DNA of 64,000 nucleotides from Rhizobium sp. BT04. Lineage in GTDB: Bacteria; Pseudomonadota; Alphaproteobacteria; Rhizobiales; Rhizobiaceae. The position numbers and the translations under genes are program-made. Positions 16,571-24,384 of the stretch are shown here, in pieces. Position 1 is the first letter of the stretch, and each line of letters opens with the position of its first letter. Where the stretch lies: assembly GCF_030053135.1 (NCBI RefSeq), contig NZ_CP125652.1, forward strand, positions 4,148,501 to 4,212,500, read 5' to 3'. Under the pieces are notes generated by a model, which was not told the DNA's origin, did no database searches, and saw nothing but the letters and a program-made list of their open reading frames with translations.

Positions 16571-18022
16571 ATGAGACGGGTGGTGCTGGGAAACGGCGTT
16601 GTGGGATTGTCGATCGCCTTCGGCTTGCTGCGGCGCGTAAACGCTTCGGATGAGATCGTTGTGGTCGGCCCACCGCAGCGCCCGGGATCCGCGACGCTTG
16701 CCGCGGCGGCCATGCTCAATTCCTTCGCGGAAATTGAGCATGGCGGTCTCGATACCGATATCGATCTCTTTCGATTTGAGATGAGTCATCGTGCGACGCG
16801 CCTCTGGCCCGCTTTTGAACAGTCACTTATCGACGCAGCGGGGGACAGACTTCCCTCTGGTTGCTCTGCCTGCCAGGGATGCTCGGGCGGCGGATGCTTT
16901 AAGTCAGGTACTTACGTCGTCAACAACAATGCCGCCGACGATCTTGATGACCTTAATTTCGACGCCATTCTCAGTGCGCTGATCGATTTCAACGAGCAGC
17001 ACGATGTTATTTCGCCGAAAGACATTCCCCACTATAAGCCGCACCAGCGTTACCGCGCGAGCCGCGCCCTCTTCATTCACAACGAGGGCTGGTTTAATCC
17101 GCGCATCATGCTGGAGAAGATGGAGGGTGCGCTACGCCGAGCACCGAATGTGCGCTTCATCGATGAAGGTGTCGATCGTTTCAACCATGCGGATGGGGTG
17201 ATCACTTATGTCACTCTGATGTCTGGCAAACAGGTTGAGGGCGACCAGTTTGTCCTGGCTACCGGCGCGACGGCATGGGATGTCCTCGATCGCAGCGGGT
17301 TGCGGGAACTGATCCAGCGCATCTTCTATGGCATCGGCACATCGATAGAAATCCGCAGCCCGGATGACGCACTCTCCCATGTCATCCGTACCCCTAACCG
17401 CGGTCTGGCCTGTGGCCTGTATGCTGCGCCCTATTTCCAAGGGCCAAACGAGCCGAACGATCATGTGCTCGTCGGGGCTAGTAACTTTATTGCGCCGCAA
17501 CTCCATGTGCATGGTCGCCTGACGAGCATAGAAGGCCTGCTCAACGGGGCCATAAAGCAAATTAATAGTAATTATTACCGAGCCGACCTGATCCGTGTGA
17601 ACGTCGGCGCGCGACCGAACAGCCAGGACACCTACCCGTTACTCGGCAAGACGTCGATCGACAATCTTTTCGCTGCCACAGGAACAAAGCGAGACGGATT
17701 CCATCTCGCTCCTTTGATCTCCGAGGTGATGGCGAAGATGTTGCACGGCGAAGCCGTAGACGAGCGTTACGCGTTTTTTGCACCTAGTCGTAAGCCACTG
17801 CGCACGATGACGCGGGATGAAGCTGTCGCGAAAGCGGTCCGCCACCAGATGAGCGCCGCCTACCAGCACGGATTTTCGCCCGCGACGAGCCGCATGCCGG
17901 ACCAGATCGCGGCAAACATGCGCGACGCGGTGGAACGCTTGCACGATCAGATTGGCGCCAAGGACTGGGGCATACCGCCTGAGATGCTGGACATGTATCG
18001 CTACGGGCATGCTATTCCATGA
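16571..18022 (+). CDS. FAD-dependent oxidoreductase (DAO fold) with a four-Cys insertion
   Basis: A 483-residue protein. Rossmann motif GNGVVGLSIA at residues 8-17. Near the end NVGARPNSQDTYPLLGKT and LFAATGTKRDGFHLAP match the FAD-closing region of glycine/D-amino-acid oxidase-like enzymes. Residues 98-109 hold C98, C101, C104 and C109, a compact cluster that could ligate an Fe-S centre or zinc and is not usual in this family. A C-terminal ~80-residue helical tail is also extra. In this setting it may oxidise an amino sugar or amino-acid substituent. Reaction not known. Confidence 0.7.
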   Translation: MRRVVLGNGVVGLSIAFGLLRRVNASDEIVVVGPPQRPGSATLAAAAMLNSFAEIEHGGLDTDIDLFRFEMSHRATRLWPAFEQSLIDAAGDRLPSGCSACQGCSGGGCFKSGTYVVNNNAADDLDDLNFDAILSALIDFNEQHDVISPKDIPHYKPHQRYRASRALFIHNEGWFNPRIMLEKMEGALRRAPNVRFIDEGVDRFNHADGVITYVTLMSGKQVEGDQFVLATGATAWDVLDRSGLRELIQRIFYGIGTSIEIRSPDDALSHVIRTPNRGLACGLYAAPYFQGPNEPNDHVLVGASNFIAPQLHVHGRLTSIEGLLNGAIKQINSNYYRADLIRVNVGARPNSQDTYPLLGKTSIDNLFAATGTKRDGFHLAPLISEVMAKMLHGEAVDERYAFFAPSRKPLRTMTRDEAVAKAVRHQMSAAYQHGFSPATSRMPDQIAANMRDAVERLHDQIGAKDWGIPPEMLDMYRYGHAIP

Positions 18023-18086
18023 TCACCGAGGTCTCGAGCGGGTGGCAGCCTGTCCCTCATAGTATTTGCGGCCCGAGCGCAACGCC

Positions 18087-18449
18087 ATGAAGTTGCTTCT
18101 GGCGATCCTGCCGACCGTCGTTCTTACGCTGTACAGTCAATTCATAACCAAATGGCGCGTGGGAGTGCTGGCCGACCAGGTTGCTTCTGCTACCCTACTG
18201 ACAAGGGTCATTCGTTACCTAAGTGATCCACTTATTCTTTCGTCGTATGCGATGACACTTATCGCGTCGATCGCCTGGTTCGCCGTGCTGGAACGCTATG
18301 AACTGTCATTGGCCTATCCGATCTTCATCGGGGTGATGTTTGCTTCTGTGACTATTGGAGGCATGGTCTTCTTTGGCGAGCCGGTAACAGCGACGCGGCT
18401 TTTTGCTATTCTATTGATCTTCATGGGAATTATTGCTGGCACGCGTTAG
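18087..18449 (+). CDS. Small four-helix membrane protein, GtrA/SMR-like flippase candidate
   Basis: A 120-residue protein. I prefer ATG 18087 over an upstream in-frame start. Four hydrophobic helices fill the length; the third carries WFAVLERYELSLAYPIFIG, as in EmrE/ArnE-type DMT proteins. Known GtrA proteins (about 120 residues, four helices) are thought to flip undecaprenyl-phosphate sugars, and ArnE/ArnF do this for aminoarabinose. With gtrB- and gtrC-like genes nearby, a flippase role is the natural reading, though it rests on size and context. Confidence 0.7.
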   Translation: MKLLLAILPTVVLTLYSQFITKWRVGVLADQVASATLLTRVIRYLSDPLILSSYAMTLIASIAWFAVLERYELSLAYPIFIGVMFASVTIGGMVFFGEPVTATRLFAILLIFMGIIAGTR

Positions 18450-18645
18450 GTGTGCGATCCAAAGGTGACCTGCCATGGCGTGCTGCTGCCGGTTTCGTTG
18501 ACACTATAAGGTGTTTTAACGAGACTGGAGAGGCGGATACAGAGAAGGAGTTCAGCTCCGATGGCCTTGCCTCTCTGAGCTAATCTAGTGTCCTTTAACG
18601 TTGAACTGGACACCAACCCACATCGTTGTCATCTCAATTCGCACT

Positions 18646-18674
18646 CGTCTCCACCCAGGAGGCGGGCGTTTTTT
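18646..18674 (+). terminator. Probable terminator before holin copy 1
   Basis: Stem CGTCTCC / GGAGGCG with one G-T pair and loop ACCCA, then GGCGTTTTTT. The spacer between the stem and the T run is slightly long. Confidence 0.45.
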
Positions 18675-18704
18675 CACATCCTCACACATTCCGGAGCCCA
18701 CCCC

Positions 18705-18959
18705 ATGTTCGTCCACAACTGGCGCGCTGTGCTGCGGCACGCCTGGTCTGTCCGCCTGATGGTGCTGGCGCTGCTCTTCATCGTGCTTGAGCCCGTCATC
18801 AATTTCGTCGCCGCAACTTGGGTGTCGCGCGACCTCTACATTCAGCTCGCCATGTCGGCGGCAACGGGGCTTTTCGCCGCGGCGGCGATCGTCGCCCGCA
18901 TCTTCGTTCAGCAGAAAATCTCGGGAGAACTGAATGGCAAACCGCCTGCAGGAGGGTAG
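18705..18959 (+). CDS. Holin-like membrane protein, copy 1
   Basis: An 84-residue protein starting at ATG 18705; GGAGCCCACCCC precedes it. Two hydrophobic helices (about 17-37 and 44-68) with a basic N-terminus fit a class II-type holin. It differs from the second copy at 20902 at 16 of 84 residues. Known role: permeabilising the inner membrane at lysis. Here it lacks a working endolysin directly downstream, because the homologous region stops 46 bases into that gene, so this copy is probably a leftover of recombination even though its own frame is intact. Confidence 0.6.
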   Translation: MFVHNWRAVLRHAWSVRLMVLALLFIVLEPVINFVAATWVSRDLYIQLAMSAATGLFAAAAIVARIFVQQKISGELNGKPPAGG

Positions 18960-18983
18960 TGCCGCCGCGGCCATGGCTGTGGC
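18705..18983 (+). repeat. Direct repeat, holin plus endolysin start (partner 20902-21180)
   Basis: About 279 bp occur twice in direct orientation, at roughly 85% nucleotide identity by eye. Both copies contain the holin-like gene and the first ~46 bases of the endolysin. They flank decayed tail genes and an acyltransferase gene (19.1-20.8 kb). Confidence 0.85.
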
Positions 18984-18999
18984 AACACCAATGGCATGA
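18934..18999 (+). pseudogene. Truncated endolysin start (remnant)
   Basis: ATG 18934 starts MANRLQEGSAAAAMAVA, the same as the first 17 residues of the endolysin at 21131 except Glu for Lys. After about base 18983 the sequences have nothing in common and a stop follows at 18999. This marks a recombination breakpoint. Confidence 0.8.
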
Positions 19000-19072
19000 A
19001 CCTTTGCACTGACCTGCTTGAGCCGTTCTCTCATTCAAGAGGTGGTAACGAACTTAGAAAACGAAAACAAAA

Positions 19073-19096
19073 GCGGTTCTTCGGGGCCGCCTTTTT
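19073..19096 (+). terminator. Terminator with UUCG tetraloop
   Basis: Stem GCGGTTC / GGGCCGC (two G-T pairs) closing a TTCG tetraloop, followed by CTTTTTC. Confidence 0.7.
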
Positions 19097-19113
19097 CTGT
19101 TGATGAGGCAATT

Positions 19114-19570
19114 ATGACCGTTTCGAACGAAGTGAGCACCGCCGGGCCCTTACCATGGCAACTGTATGACGGATGTTTTCCCCTACGTTCAAGATCGTCG
19201 ACGATACGCATCCGCGCGTTATCGTCCGCGATGCATTTGGCGTGTCCTCAGGCCTTTCGTTTGACGATGGGGATGATCAAGGCCTCACTTAAGGCTGCAT
19301 TGACGCAGCGGCTGCGGGCGAACGGTTGGAATACATCACGCTTGGCACCGGCCAAGCGTTGATTTTTGCGTAGAAGGCCGTTTAGGCCCGCACGTTTCTG
19401 GAAGCAGTCGCACCTGTCGACGAGGATTATCCGCTGCTTGTAGCCGAGATTCGACGGAGGTCGCCAATGCGATCGGGTAAGCCTTGCCGCCTGGATGGTT
19501 CGCAAATCGAAGCCAAGCGCCTCACGATCGAAGCTGCAGCCGATACGAAGACGGCCAAGAGGCAGCAAGC
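19114..19570 (+). pseudogene. Decayed phage tail-fibre / tail-assembly genes
   Basis: ATG 19114 begins MTVSNEVSTAGPLP, the start of a known type of tail protein, but the frame is then lost. The expected 'FPY.FKIVDD.HLRVIVRDAFGVSS' stretch is still recognisable at the DNA level (TTCAAGATCGTCGACGAT near 19190) in shifted frames. Further on, AAIDAAAAGERLEYITLGTG followed by a stop, then ARTFLEAVAPVDEDYPLL, matches the C-terminal part of fibre-associated proteins. Several shifts and stops show it is dead. It probably came from a second, related prophage. Confidence 0.65.
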
Positions 19571-19680
19571 AATGTCAACTGGCTATCGTGAAGCACCGCA
19601 ATACAACGCGATAACGTTTGCCAGCGCTTTCAATCCACGCAGGATTGCGCTATTCCGCCGAGAGACGGAGGGATTGGACG

Positions 19681-20811
19681 TTGGATGCTCTTACACATCG
19701 CGAGATCGGAAGACAGGCGCGCAACCGCATACGCGGCTTAGATGGGCTCAGAGCAATCTCGCTACTTTTGGTGCTGATAGCTCATTGGTTGCCTCTTCCC
19801 CATCTTTACAAATTCGTCAACTTGGGGCGTGGCGGGCTCCTGATATTCTTCGTGATCAGTGGTTTCTTGATAACGAGAATACTAGTCGACTTAGCACGCC
19901 AAAGGGGTGAGATTGCAGGGTTCCAGCTTCTCAAGGGCTTCTATGGCCGCCGATTTTTCCGCATTCAGCCTATCTATTACCTCGCGCTAGTATTTGTTAT
20001 TAGCCTGGGACTGAATGACGCTGTGCGGGAAGACGTAATCTATCACGTCTTCTTCGTGCAGAATCTCTCAAATGTATTTCTTAGAAGCGATATCGGAACT
20101 TATGGACCAGCCGCCCCGTGGTGGTCGCTTGCGGTTGAAGAGCAGTTTTATTTGTTCTGGGCGCCCATAGTCATCTTTCTTCGCCCGAATACGTGGAAGC
20201 TTTCTCTACTGGCGGCGTTTCCCCTGGCGATCGGATGGCGCGCTTTCGCCTGGTGGGCCGATCTTGGACAGGCGAATGTCTTAGTCACACTCGGAAATCT
20301 GGATTCACTGGCTGCCGGCGCATCGGTCGCTATAATCACCTCAACAGCCCGGGCTACGCCCGCAGTGTCGCGCTGTTTCTCTGCTATAATGGTGGCTGGC
20401 ATATCCGCGCTCTGCCTCTTGTCACTGACAGTGACGAGCGAAGGTGCACTCATATTTCGGAGTAGTTTTGACGACGTGCCAGTTTATATGATCGCCGCAT
20501 CGCTGATATTTTTCTGGGCTGTTGGCAGGGCGCAAACCGCAGCGAAGGTGATGGAAAATCCTGTTCTAGTTTTTATAGGCAAGCGTAGTTACGGTGCCTA
20601 TGTCTATCACCAAGTCGTGAACTACTCGTTCTATTTCATCGTGACACCGCGTTGGCTGGAGCCATATTTTGGCATGAAGCGTGAATTGCATGGTTTCACT
20701 GTGTTTTGGGTCTTCGCGCTAATAACGCTGCTGTTAGCCGCATTGTCCTACAAATACATCGAGCAGCCCATATTCAGACTCCGTGATCGGATTTATCCGG
20801 TTACTCCATAG
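19681..20811 (+). CDS. Acyltransferase family 3 membrane protein, OafA-like
   Basis: A 376-residue membrane protein. I chose TTG 19681, with GGAGGG ten bases upstream, because residues upstream of it look non-coding. The family signature RGLDGLRAISLLLVLIAHW at the N-terminus carries the catalytic His; later FFVISGFLIT, YGRRFFRIQPIYYL and WSLAVEEQFYLFW are also diagnostic. About ten membrane helices. Known OafA-type enzymes O-acetylate O-antigen and are common on phages as conversion genes. Composition is less GC-rich than the phage genes. It lies between the two holin copies, so it is a moron-like insertion. Confidence 0.85.
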   Translation: MDALTHREIGRQARNRIRGLDGLRAISLLLVLIAHWLPLPHLYKFVNLGRGGLLIFFVISGFLITRILVDLARQRGEIAGFQLLKGFYGRRFFRIQPIYYLALVFVISLGLNDAVREDVIYHVFFVQNLSNVFLRSDIGTYGPAAPWWSLAVEEQFYLFWAPIVIFLRPNTWKLSLLAAFPLAIGWRAFAWWADLGQANVLVTLGNLDSLAAGASVAIITSTARATPAVSRCFSAIMVAGISALCLLSLTVTSEGALIFRSSFDDVPVYMIAASLIFFWAVGRAQTAAKVMENPVLVFIGKRSYGAYVYHQVVNYSFYFIVTPRWLEPYFGMKRELHGFTVFWVFALITLLLAALSYKYIEQPIFRLRDRIYPVTP

Positions 20812-20854
20812 GCTCCGTTGACGCTGTTGCGTTGCTGAATAACCCAAAGAGGTC

Positions 20855-20881
20855 GCCCTGTTCCCCGAGCAGGGTGTTTTT
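20855..20881 (+). terminator. Terminator after the acyltransferase gene
   Basis: Stem GCCCTG / CAGGGT with a 9-base loop followed by GTTTTT. Confidence 0.65.
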
Positions 20882-20901
20882 CTGCATCCACAATCCTATC
20901 C

Positions 20902-21156
20902 ATGCTCGTCCATAACTGGCGGGCGGTGATCAAGCACGCCTGGTCCATCCGTCTGATGGCGCTGGCGCTGCTCTGCATCGTCCTCGAGCCCGTCATCAAT
21001 TTCGTCACCGCGACCTGGGTGTCGCACAATCTTTACATCCAGCTCGCCATGTCGGTGATCACAGGCCTCGTGGCCGTTGCGGCGATCGTCGCCCGCATTT
21101 TCGTTCAGCAGACAATTTCAGGAGATCTGAATGGCAAACCGCCTGCAGAAGGGTAG
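20902..21156 (+). CDS. Holin-like membrane protein, copy 2
   Basis: An 84-residue protein with two membrane helices and a basic N-terminus, 68 of 84 residues the same as copy 1 at 18705. It overlaps the start of the intact endolysin by 26 bases, the compact order expected of a working lysis cassette (holin, endolysin, i-spanin, o-spanin). This copy is the likely functional holin. The holin call rests on size, topology and position; holins share little sequence. Confidence 0.7.
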   Translation: MLVHNWRAVIKHAWSIRLMALALLCIVLEPVINFVTATWVSHNLYIQLAMSVITGLVAVAAIVARIFVQQTISGDLNGKPPAEG

Positions 21157-21595
21157 TGCCGCCGCGGCGATGGCTGTGGCGCTGGTCGGCTCGTTCGAGG
21201 GACTGCGCCAGAATGCCTATCCCGATCCGGCCACAAAGGGGCAGCCGTGGACGATCTGTTACGGCAGCACCAATGGCGTCAAACCCGGCGACCGCAGGAC
21301 GGTGGAAGAGTGCAAGGCGCTGTTGGCGCTGGAGCTCAAGACCTATGCGAGCGGCGTCGAGAGCTGCGTGCGCGTGGCCCTGCCGGATGCCCGCTTCGTG
21401 GCGCTGACCTCCTTCGCCTACAATGTCGGCGTCAAGGCGGCCTGCGGCTCGAGCGCGGTCAGGCTGATCAACCAGGGCAGGACGGCCGAGGGCTGCGAGG
21501 CGCTTTTGAAGTGGAACCGCGCCGCCGGCATCGTCTTTCCGGGCCTGACCCGGCGCCGGCAGAAAGAGCGCCAATTCTGCCTGGAGGGCATCTGA
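21131..21595 (+). CDS. Phage endolysin, GH24 lysozyme, possible SAR type
   Basis: A 154-residue muramidase. The family active site starts at Glu in GSFEGLR, with Asp nine residues on (AYPD) and Thr in WTICYG, so the Glu-Asp-Thr catalytic set of T4-like lysozymes is present. Later ALTSFAYNVG, RLINQG and KWNRA...GLTRRRQKERQF are typical. The N-terminus (GSAAAAMAVALVGS) is a weak Ala/Gly-rich hydrophobic segment, as in signal-arrest-release endolysins. It cleaves peptidoglycan at lysis. ATG 21131 has AGGAGATCTG upstream. Its stop overlaps the spanin start. Confidence 0.92.
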   Translation: MANRLQKGSAAAAMAVALVGSFEGLRQNAYPDPATKGQPWTICYGSTNGVKPGDRRTVEECKALLALELKTYASGVESCVRVALPDARFVALTSFAYNVGVKAACGSSAVRLINQGRTAEGCEALLKWNRAAGIVFPGLTRRRQKERQFCLEGI

Positions 21596-21957
21596 TGTTC
21601 TCCCTGTTCGACACCCTCAAAATGGGCGCCGGCATCGCCGCCGGCCTTCTCCTCTATCACCTCTATGCCGTTTCGATCGGCTATCCCTCGGCGGCCCGGG
21701 AGGCGCGGGCCGGCTATGTCCTGCTGGCCGAGAAGGCCGCGGCCGAGGCAAAGGCGGCCGAGATGGAACGCCAGCGCAACGCGGCGTCGCTCGCCACCGA
21801 AGAGCACCGCAAGCGCCTGCTGGCCGCAGAAGCGGCCGAGCAGGCGGCCAGAGACACACTCGAAATCGAGATCCAATCCTATGAACGTCAGCTTTCGGAA
21901 AAGAACCGCGCTTGCGCTGTCACTGCTGCTGATCGTCAGTGGCTGCTCCGCCACTGA
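21595..21957 (+). CDS. i-spanin, Rz-like inner-membrane protein
   Basis: A 120-residue protein whose ATG overlaps the endolysin stop. One N-terminal membrane helix (about residues 7-28, MGAGIAAGLLLYHLYAVSIG) is followed by a long Ala/Glu/Lys/Arg coiled coil (~45-105). This is the i-spanin layout. It partners with the nested o-spanin to fuse the inner and outer membranes at lysis. The 3' 77 bases overlap the o-spanin gene in another frame. Confidence 0.85.
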   Translation: MFSLFDTLKMGAGIAAGLLLYHLYAVSIGYPSAAREARAGYVLLAEKAAAEAKAAEMERQRNAASLATEEHRKRLLAAEAAEQAARDTLEIEIQSYERQLSEKNRACAVTAADRQWLLRH

Positions 21958-22189
21958 GCGGCTGAACAGGGCCTCGGCGACGAAGGGGCAGGCGGCGGCC
22001 GGCATCGCTCTGCCGCCCTTGCCCGACGATCTGCGCCGGCAGGAAGCGCATGCGCCCGTCAGGGAAGGCGAGCCTGTCATCGCCATCCTCGCCCGCGAGC
22101 GCCAGGCGCTCGACCGCGCCAATGCCCGCCAGCGGCGCAGCGCGCAATTTTATGACGACCTCAGCAGCAGATTTGGACCACGGCGATAA
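21881..22189 (+). CDS. o-spanin, Rz1-like outer-membrane lipoprotein
   Basis: A 102-residue protein starting inside the i-spanin gene in the +1 frame. A lipoprotein signal ends in the lipobox LIVSGC, with Cys22 as the predicted lipidated residue. A Pro-containing periplasmic part (IALPPLPDDL) and a basic helical tail follow. The overlapping reading frames and the lipobox are the hallmarks of Rz/Rz1-type spanin pairs. Confidence 0.85.
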   Translation: MNVSFRKRTALALSLLLIVSGCSATERLNRASATKGQAAAGIALPPLPDDLRRQEAHAPVREGEPVIAILARERQALDRANARQRRSAQFYDDLSSRFGPRR

Positions 22190-23135
22190 ATGAATGCCAT
22201 CTCGCTTGCCCTTGTTAATCCGATCGGCGGAACTGATCCAGCGCCGCCGCCATGGGTGGCGGATGCCAACCGCTATATGCCGGCCGCCACCGGCACCCGC
22301 TGGCCGGCCGGCTTCACGCAGACCTGCACGGCCGGCCTCAACTACCAGTGCTCGAAGCTGTTCTTCGGCTCTCCGGACTATCCGACCAATGATTTCCTCA
22401 TTCCCTTCGTCGGCTTTGGCTGCAGCGAGGGAAATCTCGCGCCGCAAGAGACGATCTTGCCGAACGCCGACATCGCCAGTCCGGCCGCCGCAACGACAAC
22501 AGCGCCACGGCAAGCACCTGGTCAAACGCCAAGCTCGGCCTGGTCGACCGCGTCAAGACGCGCTATGGGGCCAGCATCCATGTCGTCGGCGCCACCATCA
22601 TTCCGACCATGACCGGCTCGTCGGACAGCGGCGGACTGTCGCGGGCTATACCGTTCCCGCCTTGTGGACAACCACGTTGACGACGGTGAACAACACCATC
22701 GAGGCGAGCTCTCGTTACGCCAAGGTCATTGAGCAGCTGCTTGCGTTTACGGCGGCCGCCGATCCGACGAAGTCGGCGGCCGCCGAGATGTTTCCCCGCG
22801 GGAACGTCATTGGCCATCCCGGCAACCAGGACGGCGTGACCACATGGGACACGTTCAAGCTGCCGGCTTCGGTGCCGGACGGCACCCGTATCATGTTCGA
22901 ATATCAGCCTGGCCTATGGACGTCGAGAAACACCTATGGCCGCGTCGACAACGGCGACGGGACCGCCGACTACAAAATGCAGGAAATCTTCGCAACCAAC
23001 GTCCAGGATAATGCCGCGCTGCTTGCCCATGGCATGAATCTCGACAGCACGTCTTATGTCCATCCGACCTTGCAAGGGTGGCTGCGATTTGTCAGCCGCC
23101 TGTCGCAAGCCGAGAAGCTGAAATTCTATCCCTAA
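22190..23135 (+). pseudogene. Broken phage SGNH-hydrolase-like tail gene
   Basis: A single protein family is spread over three frames. Frame of 22190: MNAISLALVNPIGGTDPAPP to about DIA at 22480, including YPTNDFLIPFVGFG. Frame of 22492: NDNSATASTWSNAKLGLVDR, then HVVGATIIPTMTGSSDSGGL, to about 22650. Frame of 22194: TVPALWTTTLTTVNNTIEAS to the end at 23135, including FPRGNVIGHPGNQDGVTTW. Joined together they give a protein of ~310 residues like tail-associated SGNH esterases of rhizobial prophages. Two frame changes (near 22480 and 22650) break it, so either it is a pseudogene or the assembly has two errors. Confidence 0.65.
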
Positions 23136-23150
23136 TTCAGAGGCATCAGC

Positions 23151-23498
23151 ATGAACGCATCCGAATTCGACCCGCGCCTGCATCAGCAAATGGGGGAACT
23201 CCTTGCCGAGGTCCGCAATCTCCGTGACGCCTTCCGGCAGTCAGAGATAAAATCGGATAACAGCCGGTCGCAGATGCACGGCCGGCTGGATTTGCTCGTC
23301 GACCGGGTCGCCAAGGTCGAAGGCACCGTCTCGGCCGTGCAAGAGGATATCTCGGAAATGCGGCCGGTGACCGACGACGTGCGCAGATGGAAACTGATGG
23401 GGCTTGGTGCTCTCGGGATCGTCGGGGTCGGCGGCACGGCCCTCGGTGTCAGCCTCGCCGGCGTGTTCGACCAGGTGATGAAGTACCTGCACCGGTGA
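23151..23498 (+). CDS. DUF1515-family prophage protein
   Basis: A 115-residue protein. It begins FDPRLHQQMGELLAEVRNLR, has a coiled coil (LLVDRVAKVEGTVSAVQEDI, about 45-65), then RPVTDDVRRWKLMGLGALGIVG and one C-terminal membrane helix. This matches DUF1515, a family frequent in rhizobial prophages and often near lysis genes. Function unproven. It is the last gene that is clearly phage-derived, so the prophage edge probably lies between 23.5 and 24.4 kb. Confidence 0.8.
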   Translation: MNASEFDPRLHQQMGELLAEVRNLRDAFRQSEIKSDNSRSQMHGRLDLLVDRVAKVEGTVSAVQEDISEMRPVTDDVRRWKLMGLGALGIVGVGGTALGVSLAGVFDQVMKYLHR

Positions 23499-23690
23499 AG
23501 AGCTTTTACCGGCATTGACGATCCCGGATGCCGTCGATGACAAGTGAACTCAGAGATTCACAATAGGCAGGGGGCCTCGTCGCCGCGGGATTTCCCTTGC
23601 TGCCTGCTCCCAACCGGACCTTCTAAATTTTAGCATTTGCTAACGAACAAATCCCCGCCCTGCTGGTTCTCCTCTCAGGAGGAAACAGTC

Positions 23691-23876
23691 ATGAAGAGCA
23701 TGAACGATCGCCAAGTTCGCATTCCCGGTCCGCGGGAGCATGATGTTGCAGAACATTGCCGCAAGTTCGGAATCGGTCCGGCGGAGGAGAAGAAGCTGAA
23801 GAAACTTCTCGGGTCCCACGCGCCGCTTCATGAGATCCGGGCCAATGCTCCGCCGCGCCAGCCGCGCTGGCGTTAG
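23691..23876 (+). CDS. Small basic protein, function unknown
   Basis: A 61-residue protein. The start is ATG 23691 with a perfect AGGAGG eight bases upstream. The sequence RIPGPREHDVAEHCRKFGIG followed by EEKKLKKLLG looks like a short helix-turn-helix-like module, related in style to DUF3606 proteins that are common in rhizobia. No partner is evident. Confidence 0.6.
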   Translation: MKSMNDRQVRIPGPREHDVAEHCRKFGIGPAEEKKLKKLLGSHAPLHEIRANAPPRQPRWR

Positions 23877-24034
23877 CGGCGGCGGCGCTTGACTTGGGGT
23901 CATTCACGCCGCGTTACGGCGATGATTTAAAGATTGAGTGGACGGAGCAAAGACCCGCGAAGGTGAGGGACAGAAATCCTGTTGCCGGACTTCCGAGGTG
24001 ACCGATCTCCGGCTTACGTCGCTCGTACCAGCAG

Positions 24035-24058
24035 AAAACCCCGCTCCGGCGGGGTTTT
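24035..24058 (+). terminator. Rho-independent terminator (bidirectional shape)
   Basis: Stem AAAACCCCG / CGGGGTTTT with loop CTCCGG, ending in a T run on the plus strand and an A run before it, so it could act on either strand. Confidence 0.75.
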
Positions 24059-24384
24059 GTCGGCACGATGATGGAGGTCTCTCTTTTTTCAGGCGCCGGG
24101 GGCATACCAGTCTAACGATTGGAATATAACGGGAACAATTCTTGCTTGTTGCTTCGGCAGAGAGGCCCGAACGCCGGCTCATTTTCAGCCCCGCACCCGC
24201 GGGAACTTCCGACAAGGACCGGCGTTGTGGCCGACGGACCGTGCAGCAGGCTTCGTCTCCTGTGCCATTGCTGCTACCCCTGCAGTTGCTGTGCGGTCCA
24301 CTGGCCATCTGCGATTTCAGATGCGATCGCGCCAGACTGCGCGCCCGCCGCCGCCTCGACGCAATGGGCGAGCCGGAAAGAGAA

